In this document: positions 41,004 to 49,667 of the stretch, piece by piece | Numbering within the stretch: position 1 is the stretch's first letter | Layout: each line of letters starts with the position of its first letter | Source: Enterococcus_I eurekensis | Lineage (GTDB): Bacteria; Bacillota; Bacilli; Lactobacillales; Enterococcaceae | Assembly (NCBI RefSeq): GCF_042654605.1 | Contig: NZ_JBHSGT010000037.1 | Span: forward strand, 17,225-81,224 | Length of the DNA stretch: 64,000 bases | Direction of reading: 5' to 3' | Translations under genes and position numbers: made by a program | The notes under the pieces: generated by a model | Databases searched by the model: none | Told to the model about the DNA's origin: nothing | The model's input: only the letters and a program-made list of their open reading frames with translations

Positions 41004-41705
41004 ATGCGCGACTTTTTTAGTATTCTTGGAGGCATGGGAACAATGGCGACAGAAAGCTTTATTCATCTGTTAAACAAACGCGTCGATGCTAAAAAAGACC
41101 AAGATTATTTGAATTATGTGTTATTCAATCATGCGACCGTGCCTGATCGAACAGCTTATATTTTAAATAAAAACCACGAAAACCCCTTGCCTTATTTATT
41201 AGAGGATATCGAACAGCAAAATAAATTACAACCAGCCTTTATCGTTTTGACCTGTAACACTGCACATCATTTTTTTGATGAGTTACAAGCTGCTACGAAC
41301 ATACCAATGCTTAATATGCCACAGGAAGCTGTTAAAGAAGTTGTTCAATCAGGGACAACTGGAAAAGTGGCTTTTTTTGGAACAGAAGGTAGTGTCAAAG
41401 CGGGAATTTATGAAAAGGCGATGCGGGCTTCAGGTTTAGATGTCTATCTTCCACCATATGAATTACAACAAAAAATTAGTTATTTGATTTATCATGAAAT
41501 TAAAGAAAATGACTATTTGAATGATGTTTTATACTATGAAATTTTACAGGCGGCACTGGATGCGGGCTGTAAAAAAATCATTTTAGGTTGTACGGAGTTA
41601 TCGTTAATGCAAGAACATTTTTCAAAACACGATTTTCCGGTAGTCGATGCCCAATCGGTTTTAGTCGATCGGACAATTGAAAGAGCCTTAACATTAAAAA
41701 AATGA
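41004..41705 (+). CDS. Aspartate racemase (Racfm type)
   Basis: The 233-residue protein belongs to the Asp/Glu racemase family, with the two catalytic cysteines at Cys84 ([10 protein letters not shown]) and Cys196 (ILGCTELSL) and the N-terminal LGGMGTMAT loop. It should convert L-Asp to D-Asp for the ligase encoded 3 bases upstream. Together they form the cross-bridge supply module known from E. faecium. A convergent terminator follows. Confidence 0.9.
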   Translation: MRDFFSILGGMGTMATESFIHLLNKRVDAKKDQDYLNYVLFNHATVPDRTAYILNKNHENPLPYLLEDIEQQNKLQPAFIVLTCNTAHHFFDELQAATNIPMLNMPQEAVKEVVQSGTTGKVAFFGTEGSVKAGIYEKAMRASGLDVYLPPYELQQKISYLIYHEIKENDYLNDVLYYEILQAALDAGCKKIILGCTELSLMQEHFSKHDFPVVDAQSVLVDRTIERALTLKK

Positions 41706-41747
41706 AGAGTTAGGAAAGGTTAATCCCTTTCTTTACTCTTCATTTTA
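41700..41747. terminator. Bidirectional terminator between the racemase gene and the DsbA-like gene
   Basis: AATGAAGAGT-AGGAAAGG and CCTTTCT-ACTCTTCATT form a long hairpin with A-run and T-run flanks between convergent genes. Confidence 0.85.
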
Positions 41748-41750
41748 TTT

Positions 41751-42263
41751 TCATTGTAAATAAGCCGCTAATGTTTCTGCGGAGATATTTTCATCAAAAA
41801 TATGTTCACCTAAAATTACTGTTGGCACAAATTGAATATTTGCTTCATTCGCTTCGTCAATAACTTTTTCGGACATTGTAAGATTTTCTTGTAACGTTAA
41901 TTTTAAAGTTTCTTCAGCAAACTGAGCGACTTCCTCTAAAGGTAGAGCGCCCCAAGTACTTTGTGTTTCATAGATTTTAGTTAAATCAAGCAAAGCTTGC
42001 TGACCATCTGTCTTAGAAATATAGCGATGCATCACATTTCCTGATTGTAAAGAAGCTTTTTCTTTATCGAATAATTTTATGACGCGTTGTAATTTTCCTT
42101 CGGCAACGGCAGTTGATAAAATTTCTGTAGATTGTTCAAACCATTTTTTACAATAAGGACAACGGACATTCATAAATTCAAAGGTTTGTTTTTCAGCGGG
42201 ATCACCAATGAAAATACCTGATTGTGCGTTTACTTTATCTGCTTTAATAATTGAAATATCCAT
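41751..42263 (-). CDS. DsbA-family thioredoxin-fold protein
   Basis: This is a 170-residue thioredoxin-fold protein with a CPYC active site (Cys35-Cys38) in FEFMNVRCPYCKKWFEQ, the cis-Pro loop FVPTVILGEHIF, and an inserted helical region between. No signal peptide is visible, so it should act in the cytoplasm, perhaps in thiol stress. AAAGGAG lies seven bases before the ATG at 42263. It is transcribed alone, opposite to cdaA. The fold is clear; the substrate is unknown. Confidence 0.85.
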   Translation of the reverse strand: MDISIIKADKVNAQSGIFIGDPAEKQTFEFMNVRCPYCKKWFEQSTEILSTAVAEGKLQRVIKLFDKEKASLQSGNVMHRYISKTDGQQALLDLTKIYETQSTWGALPLEEVAQFAEETLKLTLQENLTMSEKVIDEANEANIQFVPTVILGEHIFDENISAETLAAYLQ

Positions 42264-42455
42264 ATACAAACTCCTTTGTGTTTCTTTGTAATTAGTAAAA
42301 TATAATCTTTATCTACTATAGCAAAAATATTACCAACTAGTAAGTCAGAAGTTTTATGAAAAGCAATTTTCTTAGTGAATACTGAAAAAAGTTGTTAATA
42401 AATGCAGAAAATGAACTGAAATTTTTATTTTTTAAGAAACTAGTAGGGGAAGCTA

Positions 42456-42464
42456 TGTTATAAT
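42456..42464 (+). promoter_or_regulatory. Extended -10 promoter of cdaA-cdaR-glmM
   Basis: TGTTATAAT lies about 40 bases before the cdaA start; no clear -35 at standard spacing. Confidence 0.55.
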
Positions 42465-42504
42465 TAAAATGTTGAAAATTAAAAGATGAGGGAGGTATGC
42501 GGAT

Positions 42505-43392
42505 GTGAATAATATAGGAGAATGGCTCAGTCTGGAATATTGGCAACAATTTTTTTCATGGGATATTTTTACGAGTTCACTCTTAATTAATGTTTTAGAT
42601 GTCCTTGTCGTCTGGTTCATGGTCTATAAGTTAATCCAGTTATTACGTAAAACGAAGGCGCTACAGTTATTCAAAGGTGTTGCTGTTTTCGTCGCTATTC
42701 ATTTCTTTTCGGAAGTTATCGGTCTACATACGCTTTCATGGTTAATGGATCAAATTATTGTTTACGGGGTAATTGCTGCTATCGTTATTTTCCAACCAGA
42801 AATACGGCGGGGACTGGAACATCTTGGAAGAACATCTTTAATTGGTTCTGAAAAAGGGAAAAAAAACCAGGATGAAGCCATGGTGACGGCATTAGATAAA
42901 GCATTACAATACATGTCAAAACGGAAAATTGGCGCTTTAATTACGATTGAGAATAACACTTCTTTAGAGGAGTATATTGAAACAGGGATTAAATTAGATG
43001 CCGATCTTTCTGAAGAATTAATCATCAATATCTTTATTCCCAATACACCGCTTCATGATGGTGCTGTGATTATTCGAGATGGTAAAATTGCAGTGGCAAG
43101 TGCTTACCTACCACTATCAGATAGTTTATTAATTCCAAAGCATTTTGGAACAAGGCATCGGGCAGCTGTAGGTGTTGCTGAAGTGACGGATTCTTTGACA
43201 TTAATTGTTTCCGAAGAGACCGGTGAAATTAGCATTGCTTATCAAAATCATTTATATTCGAGTTTGACTTCAGAAGAATATGTGGAAATGCTAAATCAAA
43301 CACTGATTCCCGAAGAAAAAGATTCAGAGAAGAAAAATATTTTCATATCATTGTGGAATGAGATTAATCGATTAACGCGAGGTGATCGTTAA
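42505..43392 (+). CDS. cdaA: Diadenylate cyclase CdaA (DacA)
   Basis: CdaA makes c-di-AMP from two ATP at the membrane. The 295-residue protein has three hydrophobic helices in the first 100 residues and a DAC domain with DGA (185-187) and RHR (217-219). It starts with GTG at 42505, ten bases after GGAGG. It heads the conserved cdaA-cdaR-glmM operon that links c-di-AMP to cell-wall synthesis and potassium balance. Confidence 0.95.
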   Translation: MNNIGEWLSLEYWQQFFSWDIFTSSLLINVLDVLVVWFMVYKLIQLLRKTKALQLFKGVAVFVAIHFFSEVIGLHTLSWLMDQIIVYGVIAAIVIFQPEIRRGLEHLGRTSLIGSEKGKKNQDEAMVTALDKALQYMSKRKIGALITIENNTSLEEYIETGIKLDADLSEELIINIFIPNTPLHDGAVIIRDGKIAVASAYLPLSDSLLIPKHFGTRHRAAVGVAEVTDSLTLIVSEETGEISIAYQNHLYSSLTSEEYVEMLNQTLIPEEKDSEKKNIFISLWNEINRLTRGDR

Positions 43393-44465
43393 TGTTTACT
43401 AGGGAACGAGTAACGAATATCATGTATGCATTATTATCTTTGACTTTTAGTTTGATTTTGTTTTTTAATACAAAAAGTTCGACTTTTACACCTGGAATCA
43501 TCGCACCAAACCGCATCGAAGAAACGATTCAATCCGTTAATATACAGCCGATTTATGATACGAATAAATACTTTATTCAAGGATATGAACCGACTGTAAC
43601 TGTACGTTTAAGTAGTTTGAATCGTATTCTTCTAAGTGGAGAAGTCAATGAAGAAACACGTACTTTTCGAGTGGTTGCTGATTTAAGCCAGTTAGAAGAA
43701 GGGACACATGTCGTGCCTCTTAAAATCCAAAATTTGACAAGTGGATTAGATGCTTCAATTGAGCCAACCAATATCACTGTAACGATTGAGCGGCTGGAGA
43801 CGAAAACTTTTCCAGTGGAAGTCAATATTTCCAATACAAATTTAGCAGAGGGCTATTTGTTAGCTGGAACAAAAGTAGACCCAACGGAAGTTCAAGTCAC
43901 AACTGGCCATGAAAGCATGCTAGAGATTGCGAAAGTGGTTGCTAACTTGGATTCTTTAGAAGGGGTGAATAAAAACCTTTCAAAAGAAATACCAATCTAT
44001 GCTGTTGATAAAGATGGTGAAATTTTAAGTGCAATTCTTTCTAAAGAAAAAGCTGTGGTTACTCTAGAAATTAAAGCGCCACAAAAAGAAGTTCCGCTCA
44101 TTTTTGAACAGACGGGGACAATGCCACAAGGAATTTCCCATTTTGATATTCGCTTAAGTCAACAGACGGCAGTGTTGATTGGTTCGCTTGATTTATTGGC
44201 GAACTATGAAAGTTTAACAGTGCCAATTGATATCTCGAATATTAGAGAAAAGACAGAACGCTCGATTACTTTAAGCGCGAGTGAAGGGGTCTTTGTTCAT
44301 CCCCAACAAATTATGGTGACAATTTCACCTGTACCAATTGTGGTTGAAGAAAGTTCAGAAGATGAGAAAACATCAACTTCCTCCACTTCCGCTAAACCGC
44401 AACAAAGTAGTGAAACGTCAACAACAGAAAATATCGTAGAAAATACTTCTACGACTACTAATTAA
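43392..44465 (+). CDS. cdaR: CdaR (YbbR-domain regulator of CdaA)
   Basis: The 357-residue protein has an N-terminal membrane segment (about 8-27) followed by extracellular YbbR repeats and a Ser/Thr-rich tail (about 315-357). CdaR binds CdaA and alters its activity. Its ATG overlaps the cdaA stop by one base (TAATG), suggesting coupled translation. The long low-complexity SST tail probably extends into the cell wall. Confidence 0.92.
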   Translation: MFTRERVTNIMYALLSLTFSLILFFNTKSSTFTPGIIAPNRIEETIQSVNIQPIYDTNKYFIQGYEPTVTVRLSSLNRILLSGEVNEETRTFRVVADLSQLEEGTHVVPLKIQNLTSGLDASIEPTNITVTIERLETKTFPVEVNISNTNLAEGYLLAGTKVDPTEVQVTTGHESMLEIAKVVANLDSLEGVNKNLSKEIPIYAVDKDGEILSAILSKEKAVVTLEIKAPQKEVPLIFEQTGTMPQGISHFDIRLSQQTAVLIGSLDLLANYESLTVPIDISNIREKTERSITLSASEGVFVHPQQIMVTISPVPIVVEESSEDEKTSTSSTSAKPQQSSETSTTENIVENTSTTTN

Positions 44466-44501
44466 AATGGAATCATTCGTAGATAAGGAGAAATAATAAA
44501 A

Positions 44502-45857
44502 ATGGGTAAATATTTTGGAACAGATGGTGTTCGTGGAGAAGCAAATAAGGAACTAACTCCCGAATTAGCATTTAAATTAGGTCGATTTGGTGGCTATGTA
44601 TTAAGTCAGCATGAATCAGGCGATGCACGTCCGCGTGTATTAGTTGGCCGTGATACGCGAATTTCTGGTGAAATGTTAGAAAGCGCACTAATCGCAGGAT
44701 TATTATCTGTCGGTATTGAAGTTTTCCAACTAGGTGTGATTGCAACGCCAGGAGTGGCATACTTAACTCGTACACAAAAAGCCAGCGCTGGTGTTATGAT
44801 TTCAGCTTCGCACAATCCAGCAGAAGATAACGGTATCAAATTCTTTGGTAATGATGGTTTTAAATTAGTTGATGAACAAGAATTAGAAATTGAAGCGTTA
44901 TTAGATGCTGAAGAGGATACGTTACCACGTCCATCAGCACAAGGATTAGGAACGGTTAGTGAGTTCCCAGAAGGCTTATTAAAATATTCTAAATTCTTAG
45001 AACAAACGATTAATGGTGATTTATCAGGAATTAAGGTTTGTATTGATGGCGCTCATGGTGCGACAGCAACTCTTGTTCACCGTTTATTTGCGGATTTAGA
45101 AACAGAATTCTTTACCATGGGAACATCACCTAATGGATTGAATATTAATGATGGTGTTGGTTCAACACATCCAGAAAAACTAGCAGAATTTGTTGTTGAA
45201 AAACAAGCAGATGTTGGTTTGGCTTTCGATGGTGATGGTGATCGTGTAATTGCGGTTGATGAGTTAGGTAATATCGTTGATGGCGATAAAATTATGTATA
45301 TTTGTGCAAAATATTTAGCTAAAAATAAACGCTTGAAAAAAGATACAATTGTAACGACGGTAATGAGTAACTTAGGTTTCCATAAAGCTGTAGAAGAAGC
45401 CGGTATGAAAGATGTCATTACTCAAGTCGGTGACCGTTATGTGGTTGAAGAAATGCGCAAAAATGATTACAACTTTGGCGGCGAGCAATCCGGTCATATG
45501 ATTTTCTTAGACTTCAATACGACTGGTGATGGGATGCTATCTGGTATTCAATTATTAAATGTGATGAAAGAATCAGGTAAAAAATTATCAGAACTAGCTG
45601 CAGAAGTTACGATTTTTCCTCAAAAACTAGTGAATATTCGCGTTTCAAATAAAGAAGGCGTGATGGATGTACCGGCGATTAAAGCTGTGATTGAAGAAGC
45701 TGAAGCAGAAATGGGTGGGAATGGTCGTATTTTAGTTCGCCCTTCAGGAACAGAACCATTGTTACGTGTAATGGCTGAGGCACCAACAGATGAATTAGTT
45801 GAATATTACGTTGAAAAAATTGCAGATGTTGTTCGTGCTGAAATTGGTATTGATTAA
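44502..45857 (+). CDS. glmM: Phosphoglucosamine mutase
   Basis: GlmM converts glucosamine 6-phosphate to glucosamine 1-phosphate for peptidoglycan precursors. The 451-residue protein has [11 protein letters not shown] at the start, the phosphoserine loop [13 protein letters not shown] and the metal site FDGDGDR. The late [12 protein letters not shown] phosphate-binding loop is also present. It follows cdaR by 36 bases; GlmM is known to bind and inhibit CdaA. Confidence 0.97.
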   Translation: MGKYFGTDGVRGEANKELTPELAFKLGRFGGYVLSQHESGDARPRVLVGRDTRISGEMLESALIAGLLSVGIEVFQLGVIATPGVAYLTRTQKASAGVMISASHNPAEDNGIKFFGNDGFKLVDEQELEIEALLDAEEDTLPRPSAQGLGTVSEFPEGLLKYSKFLEQTINGDLSGIKVCIDGAHGATATLVHRLFADLETEFFTMGTSPNGLNINDGVGSTHPEKLAEFVVEKQADVGLAFDGDGDRVIAVDELGNIVDGDKIMYICAKYLAKNKRLKKDTIVTTVMSNLGFHKAVEEAGMKDVITQVGDRYVVEEMRKNDYNFGGEQSGHMIFLDFNTTGDGMLSGIQLLNVMKESGKKLSELAAEVTIFPQKLVNIRVSNKEGVMDVPAIKAVIEEAEAEMGGNGRILVRPSGTEPLLRVMAEAPTDELVEYYVEKIADVVRAEIGID

Positions 45858-45874
45858 TTAAAATATTTGTTTAT

Positions 45875-45911
45875 AAAAACGTCGTTGGATGATTGGTCCA
45901 ACGACGTTTTT
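45875..45911. terminator. Bidirectional terminator between glmM and fruA
   Basis: AAAAACGTCGTTGGA and TCCAACGACGTTTTT are perfect 15-bp arms between convergent genes. Confidence 0.92.
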
Positions 45912-45915
45912 GCTT

Positions 45916-47808
45916 TTATTTGGTTGTTTGTTTCAGTACTCCTAATAATATTCCGGAAACGACTGCTCCGATTAAGATAAATAAGAGATACATTAAGGGA
46001 TTGCTTAGTAAGAAGATAACAAAGACTCCTCCATGAGGGGCTAATAATTTAATACTAAAAGCGCCGACTAAACCACCAGTAATACCAGCACCAATCATAA
46101 AACTAGGAATGGCACGTAGAGGATCAGCTGCGGCAAAAGGGATCGCGCCTTCTGTTACGAAAGAAAGTCCCATAACGATATTGGTTAATCCGGCTTCTCT
46201 TTCTTGTTGGCTAAATTTGTTTTTGAATAAACGTGTAGCAACGAAAATAGCTAGCGGTGGTACCATTCCAGCGGCCATGACTGAAGCCATAACAACACTT
46301 CCACCAGTTGCAACGGTTGAGGCTAATGTGCCGGTACCAAAAACATAGGCGGCTTTATTAATGGGACCACCTAAGTCAGCGGCCATCATAATCCCTAAAA
46401 TAATTCCTAAGAGTGCGGCATTGGTACCATCCATACTAAGTAGGAAATTATTGAGCGCATCATTAATTAATTTCATTGGAACATTGATTAATAACATCAA
46501 GAAGCCTGTTAAAAGTAAGCCGAAAAATGGATAGAAAAGGATAGTCTTAATACCATCAAGCGATTTGGGTAGACCTTGAAGTGCTTTACGTAAAAATTGA
46601 ATGACATAACCTGCTAAAAACCCACCAACTAAAGCGCCTAAGAAACCAGCACCGCCACTACTTGCTAGCGCTCCGGCTGCAAATCCGGCAACTAATCCTG
46701 GACGATCACTGATACTCATGGCGATAAATCCAGCGAAGACAGGTAACATGAAACTAAAGGCTGCACTACCAATTTGGTTAAACCAAGCAGCTTGCAGGTT
46801 ATAGGAACCTAATTGATCCAAAGAATCAACAGGAACACCGATAAATTGATCAATCATAAACGATAGTGCAATTAAAATACCACCAGCAATGACGAAAGGT
46901 AACATATGGGAAACACCGTTCATCAGATTTTTATAAATCTCTTGACCAAAAGAACCACTCGTTTGACTTTCTTCTTGGCTCGTTGAAGTATCGCCGTGAT
47001 AAATAGGAGCAGTCCCTGAAAGGGCTTCATTAATTAAACTTTCTGTTTTACGAATACCATCACTAACAGGACGATTAATTAGTTGTTTGCCGTCAAAGCG
47101 ATTCATTTCAACTTTTTTATCAGCTGCAACAATAACTGCACTTGCTCTGGCGATGTCTTCTTTTGTTAACTTATTTTTTATACCTTCAGAACCGTTTGTT
47201 TCAACTTTTATTTCAACACCCATTTCTTTAGCTTTTAATTTTAAAGAATCAGCTGCCATAAAAGTGTGCGCAATCCCGGTAGGACAAGCCGTAACAGCAA
47301 CTAAGAACGGGCGACTAGCAACGTCTTTGATTGTCTCTTCCGGTTCATTGGTATTGTCTTCGATGGGTTTAAAAAGTTCTAAGACTTGTTCTTTAGATTG
47401 AACATTTTTTAATTGTTCGACAAATTTCGGATCAATCAAACGTCCTGAAAGAGAGGCAAGAGCTTGAAGATGCGTGTTATTTGCACCTTCTGGAGCCGCA
47501 ATCATAAAGAATAAGAACGTGGGTTGTCCATCAAGCGCTTCGTAATCAACACCTGTGCTGCTTTTGGCGAAAAGGACAGTTGCTTGGTTTACAGCCGCAT
47601 TTTTTGCGTGGGGCATCGCAATACCATCGCCTAAACCAGTTGATGTTTGGTTTTCTCGAGCAATAATTCCTTCTTTGAAAATCTCACGGTCAGAAATCGC
47701 ACCGACTTCAAAAAGTTTTTCAACCATTTCATCAATGGCTTCTCGTTTGGTCGTAGCTTTTAAATCCATAATCATCGCGTCTTTTTGCAATAAATCTGTT
47801 ATTTCCAT
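45916..47808 (-). CDS. fruA: Fructose PTS permease, IIABC components
   Basis: The enzyme imports fructose with phosphorylation to fructose 1-phosphate. The 630-residue chain contains IIA (about 1-145, phospho-His67 in AMPHAKN), IIB (about 165-265, phospho-Cys175 in TACPTGIAHT) and the membrane IIC domain (about 290-630). The start overlaps the fruK stop by one base. It is the last gene of fruR-fruK-fruA. Confidence 0.95.
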   Translation of the reverse strand: MEITDLLQKDAMIMDLKATTKREAIDEMVEKLFEVGAISDREIFKEGIIARENQTSTGLGDGIAMPHAKNAAVNQATVLFAKSSTGVDYEALDGQPTFLFFMIAAPEGANNTHLQALASLSGRLIDPKFVEQLKNVQSKEQVLELFKPIEDNTNEPEETIKDVASRPFLVAVTACPTGIAHTFMAADSLKLKAKEMGVEIKVETNGSEGIKNKLTKEDIARASAVIVAADKKVEMNRFDGKQLINRPVSDGIRKTESLINEALSGTAPIYHGDTSTSQEESQTSGSFGQEIYKNLMNGVSHMLPFVIAGGILIALSFMIDQFIGVPVDSLDQLGSYNLQAAWFNQIGSAAFSFMLPVFAGFIAMSISDRPGLVAGFAAGALASSGGAGFLGALVGGFLAGYVIQFLRKALQGLPKSLDGIKTILFYPFFGLLLTGFLMLLINVPMKLINDALNNFLLSMDGTNAALLGIILGIMMAADLGGPINKAAYVFGTGTLASTVATGGSVVMASVMAAGMVPPLAIFVATRLFKNKFSQQEREAGLTNIVMGLSFVTEGAIPFAAADPLRAIPSFMIGAGITGGLVGAFSIKLLAPHGGVFVIFLLSNPLMYLLFILIGAVVSGILLGVLKQTTK

Positions 47809-48731
47809 TATTTTTCCTCCTCAATTTTTGTAATTACTACTTCAGACAATAATTCTAAAATAAAATCTTTACTGGCTAAATCATCAGAAAAGGCAGTTGC
47901 ACTACCACAGGCAACACCCCAACGGAAGGCTTCAAGTGAATCTTGGCTAACAGAATAGTTGCCAACAAAACCCGCAATCATAGAATCACCAGCCCCGACA
48001 GAATTTTTTAAAGGTCTTTTGATTGGAGCTGCTTGATACACACCAGTTTCTGTGAAAAGTAATGCGCCATCACCGGCCATTGAAATAATTACGTGTTCGG
48101 GACCATCTTTTAACAGTTTTTTTCCATAATAGATAAGAGAACTGAAATCAGTAATGGTTGTTTGATACAGATCGGCTAGTTCCTCTTTATTAGGTTTAAT
48201 TAGTAATGGACGATTGGGAAGAGCACTCAATAAATCTGGACCTGTCGTATCAATAATGAACTGAGCCTTTTTACTTTGGATCAAGTGAATCAGTTGTATA
48301 TAGAAATCTTCCGGTAAACTCTTTGGCCGATTGCCAGCTAAGACCACAATATCATCAGCCGTTATTATTTCAAAAGTTTTTAAAAAGTTCTTAATTTCCG
48401 AGTCTGAAATTTGGGGTCCTAAACCATTTATTTCTGATTCATTGGTTGATTTTAATTTGATATTGATTCGTGTGTCACCGTTTACTTCAGTAAAATGACT
48501 CCTTACACCTTCCTTTGCTAAAAATGCGTCAACATAGGTACCGGTAAAGCCACCTAGAAAACCTAAGGCAGTCGTTGGTCGATTGAGACGTTTTAAAATA
48601 CGCGAAACATTGATACCTTTACCACCAGGAAATTTTAGTTCTTTTGTCATCCGATTAACTTGTCCAAGTTTAAAATCTTCTACGTGAACAATATAATCAA
48701 TGGACGGGTTTAGTGTGACTGTGTAAATCAT
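47808..48731 (-). CDS. fruK: 1-phosphofructokinase
   Basis: FruK phosphorylates fructose 1-phosphate to fructose 1,6-bisphosphate. The 307-residue PfkB-type kinase begins MIYTVTLNPSIDYIV, has the KFPGGKGINVSRIL segment and the GAGDSMIAGF anion hole with the catalytic Asp. The ATG at 48731 follows GGAGG and overlaps the fruR stop (ATGA). It belongs to the fru operon. Confidence 0.95.
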   Translation of the reverse strand: MIYTVTLNPSIDYIVHVEDFKLGQVNRMTKELKFPGGKGINVSRILKRLNRPTTALGFLGGFTGTYVDAFLAKEGVRSHFTEVNGDTRINIKLKSTNESEINGLGPQISDSEIKNFLKTFEIITADDIVVLAGNRPKSLPEDFYIQLIHLIQSKKAQFIIDTTGPDLLSALPNRPLLIKPNKEELADLYQTTITDFSSLIYYGKKLLKDGPEHVIISMAGDGALLFTETGVYQAAPIKRPLKNSVGAGDSMIAGFVGNYSVSQDSLEAFRWGVACGSATAFSDDLASKDFILELLSEVVITKIEEEK

Positions 48732-49483
48732 TTTGCAACCTCCGTGACTTTGGTTATTTTTTTTAATTTGGTTAATTCTTCTTTTGGACAATAATCGGTA
48801 ATGATTTCACCTGTTTTTAATGGAAAAATTTGAGCAAAGCTACGTTCCTTGAATTTAGAGTGATCAGCTAAGATATATGATTTTTGACTTTGATTGGCTG
48901 CTGTTTTTTTTAAAAAGGCCTCTTCAGGGTCAGGAGTTGTAAAACCAGCTTTTTCATCAATCCCATTTGTTCCAAGAAAAGCTTTATCAAAATAAAATTG
49001 TTGCAATTGTTGAACGGCACTCGAACCAAGAATCGCATTCGTTTGGGCCTTAAGTGTACCTCCTAAAATAATAGTAGGGATTTGTTCTTCTAGTAATTGA
49101 ATGGCGTGATTAATCGAATTGGTGACGACGGTTAATGAGTATTCCTTTGGTAATAAAGGAATCATTTCCAAAGTGGTCGAACCTGCGTCAAGATAAATGA
49201 TATCGTTAGGTTGGACGAGACTAGCTGCAAATTGAGCAATGGCCTTTTTTTCTTGTTGGTAGCGTTCCTTTTTTTCGATCATAGAAGGTTCGTAACTTAA
49301 AGGTTGCTTTTTTTTGGCACCGCCATGAACTCTAATTAATAAACCACGATCTTCTAAAGTTTGAAGATCTCTTCGAATGGTCGATTCAGACGAACCAATT
49401 GAACGACCGATTTCATGAATTGTTATGGTATTATGTTCTTCTAAATAATTCAAAATAAATTGATAACGCTCATCTGTAAGCAT
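48728..49483 (-). CDS. fruR: DeoR-family repressor of the fructose operon
   Basis: The 251-residue protein has the DeoR helix-turn-helix (ITIHEIGRSIGSSESTIRRDL, about 20-40, written here across the boundary of helix 2 and 3) and a C-terminal phosphosugar-sensing domain with DAGSTTLEM and TNGIDEKAGFTTPD. It likely senses fructose 1-phosphate. The start is either ATG 49483 or ATG 49489, both after GGAGGAG. Four 10-bp repeats upstream are probably its operator. Confidence 0.92.
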   Translation of the reverse strand: MLTDERYQFILNYLEEHNTITIHEIGRSIGSSESTIRRDLQTLEDRGLLIRVHGGAKKKQPLSYEPSMIEKKERYQQEKKAIAQFAASLVQPNDIIYLDAGSTTLEMIPLLPKEYSLTVVTNSINHAIQLLEEQIPTIILGGTLKAQTNAILGSSAVQQLQQFYFDKAFLGTNGIDEKAGFTTPDPEEAFLKKTAANQSQKSYILADHSKFKERSFAQIFPLKTGEIITDYCPKEELTKLKKITKVTEVAK

Positions 49484-49503
49484 TTTCATCACTCCTCCAG
49501 TTA

Positions 49504-49532
49504 AATATAGCATATTTTATTTTCATATTCAA
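49504..49532 (-). promoter_or_regulatory. Promoter of fruR-fruK-fruA
   Basis: On the minus strand TTGAAT (49532-49527), 17 bases, TATATT (49509-49504) with an upstream TG. The -35 touches the first repeat of the operator. Confidence 0.75.
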
Positions 49533-49568
49533 TCATAATCAGTCAAAATCAATCAAAATCAACCAAAA
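49531..49568 (-). promoter_or_regulatory. Four 10-bp direct repeats, likely FruR operator
   Basis: On the plus strand the blocks AATCATAATC, AGTCAAAATC, AATCAAAATC and AACCAAAA follow each other with exact 10-bp phase; read on the minus strand each is a TGATT-type unit. One helical turn per unit places all on the same DNA face. They overlap and extend upstream of the fruR -35. Confidence 0.75.
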
Positions 49569-49604
49569 AAGTAAAAAGAAATTCTTTTTTTCCGGTTGTT
49601 CCCT

Positions 49605-49632
49605 TTGATGAAAAATCAGTAGATGCTATAAT
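49605..49632 (+). promoter_or_regulatory. Promoter of pcrA-ligA-camS
   Basis: TTGATG (49605-49610), 16 bases, TATAAT (49627-49632) preceded by TGC. Confidence 0.7.
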
Positions 49633-49667
49633 TGAAGAGATGAAAAAAAGAAAGGATGTTGAATTTT

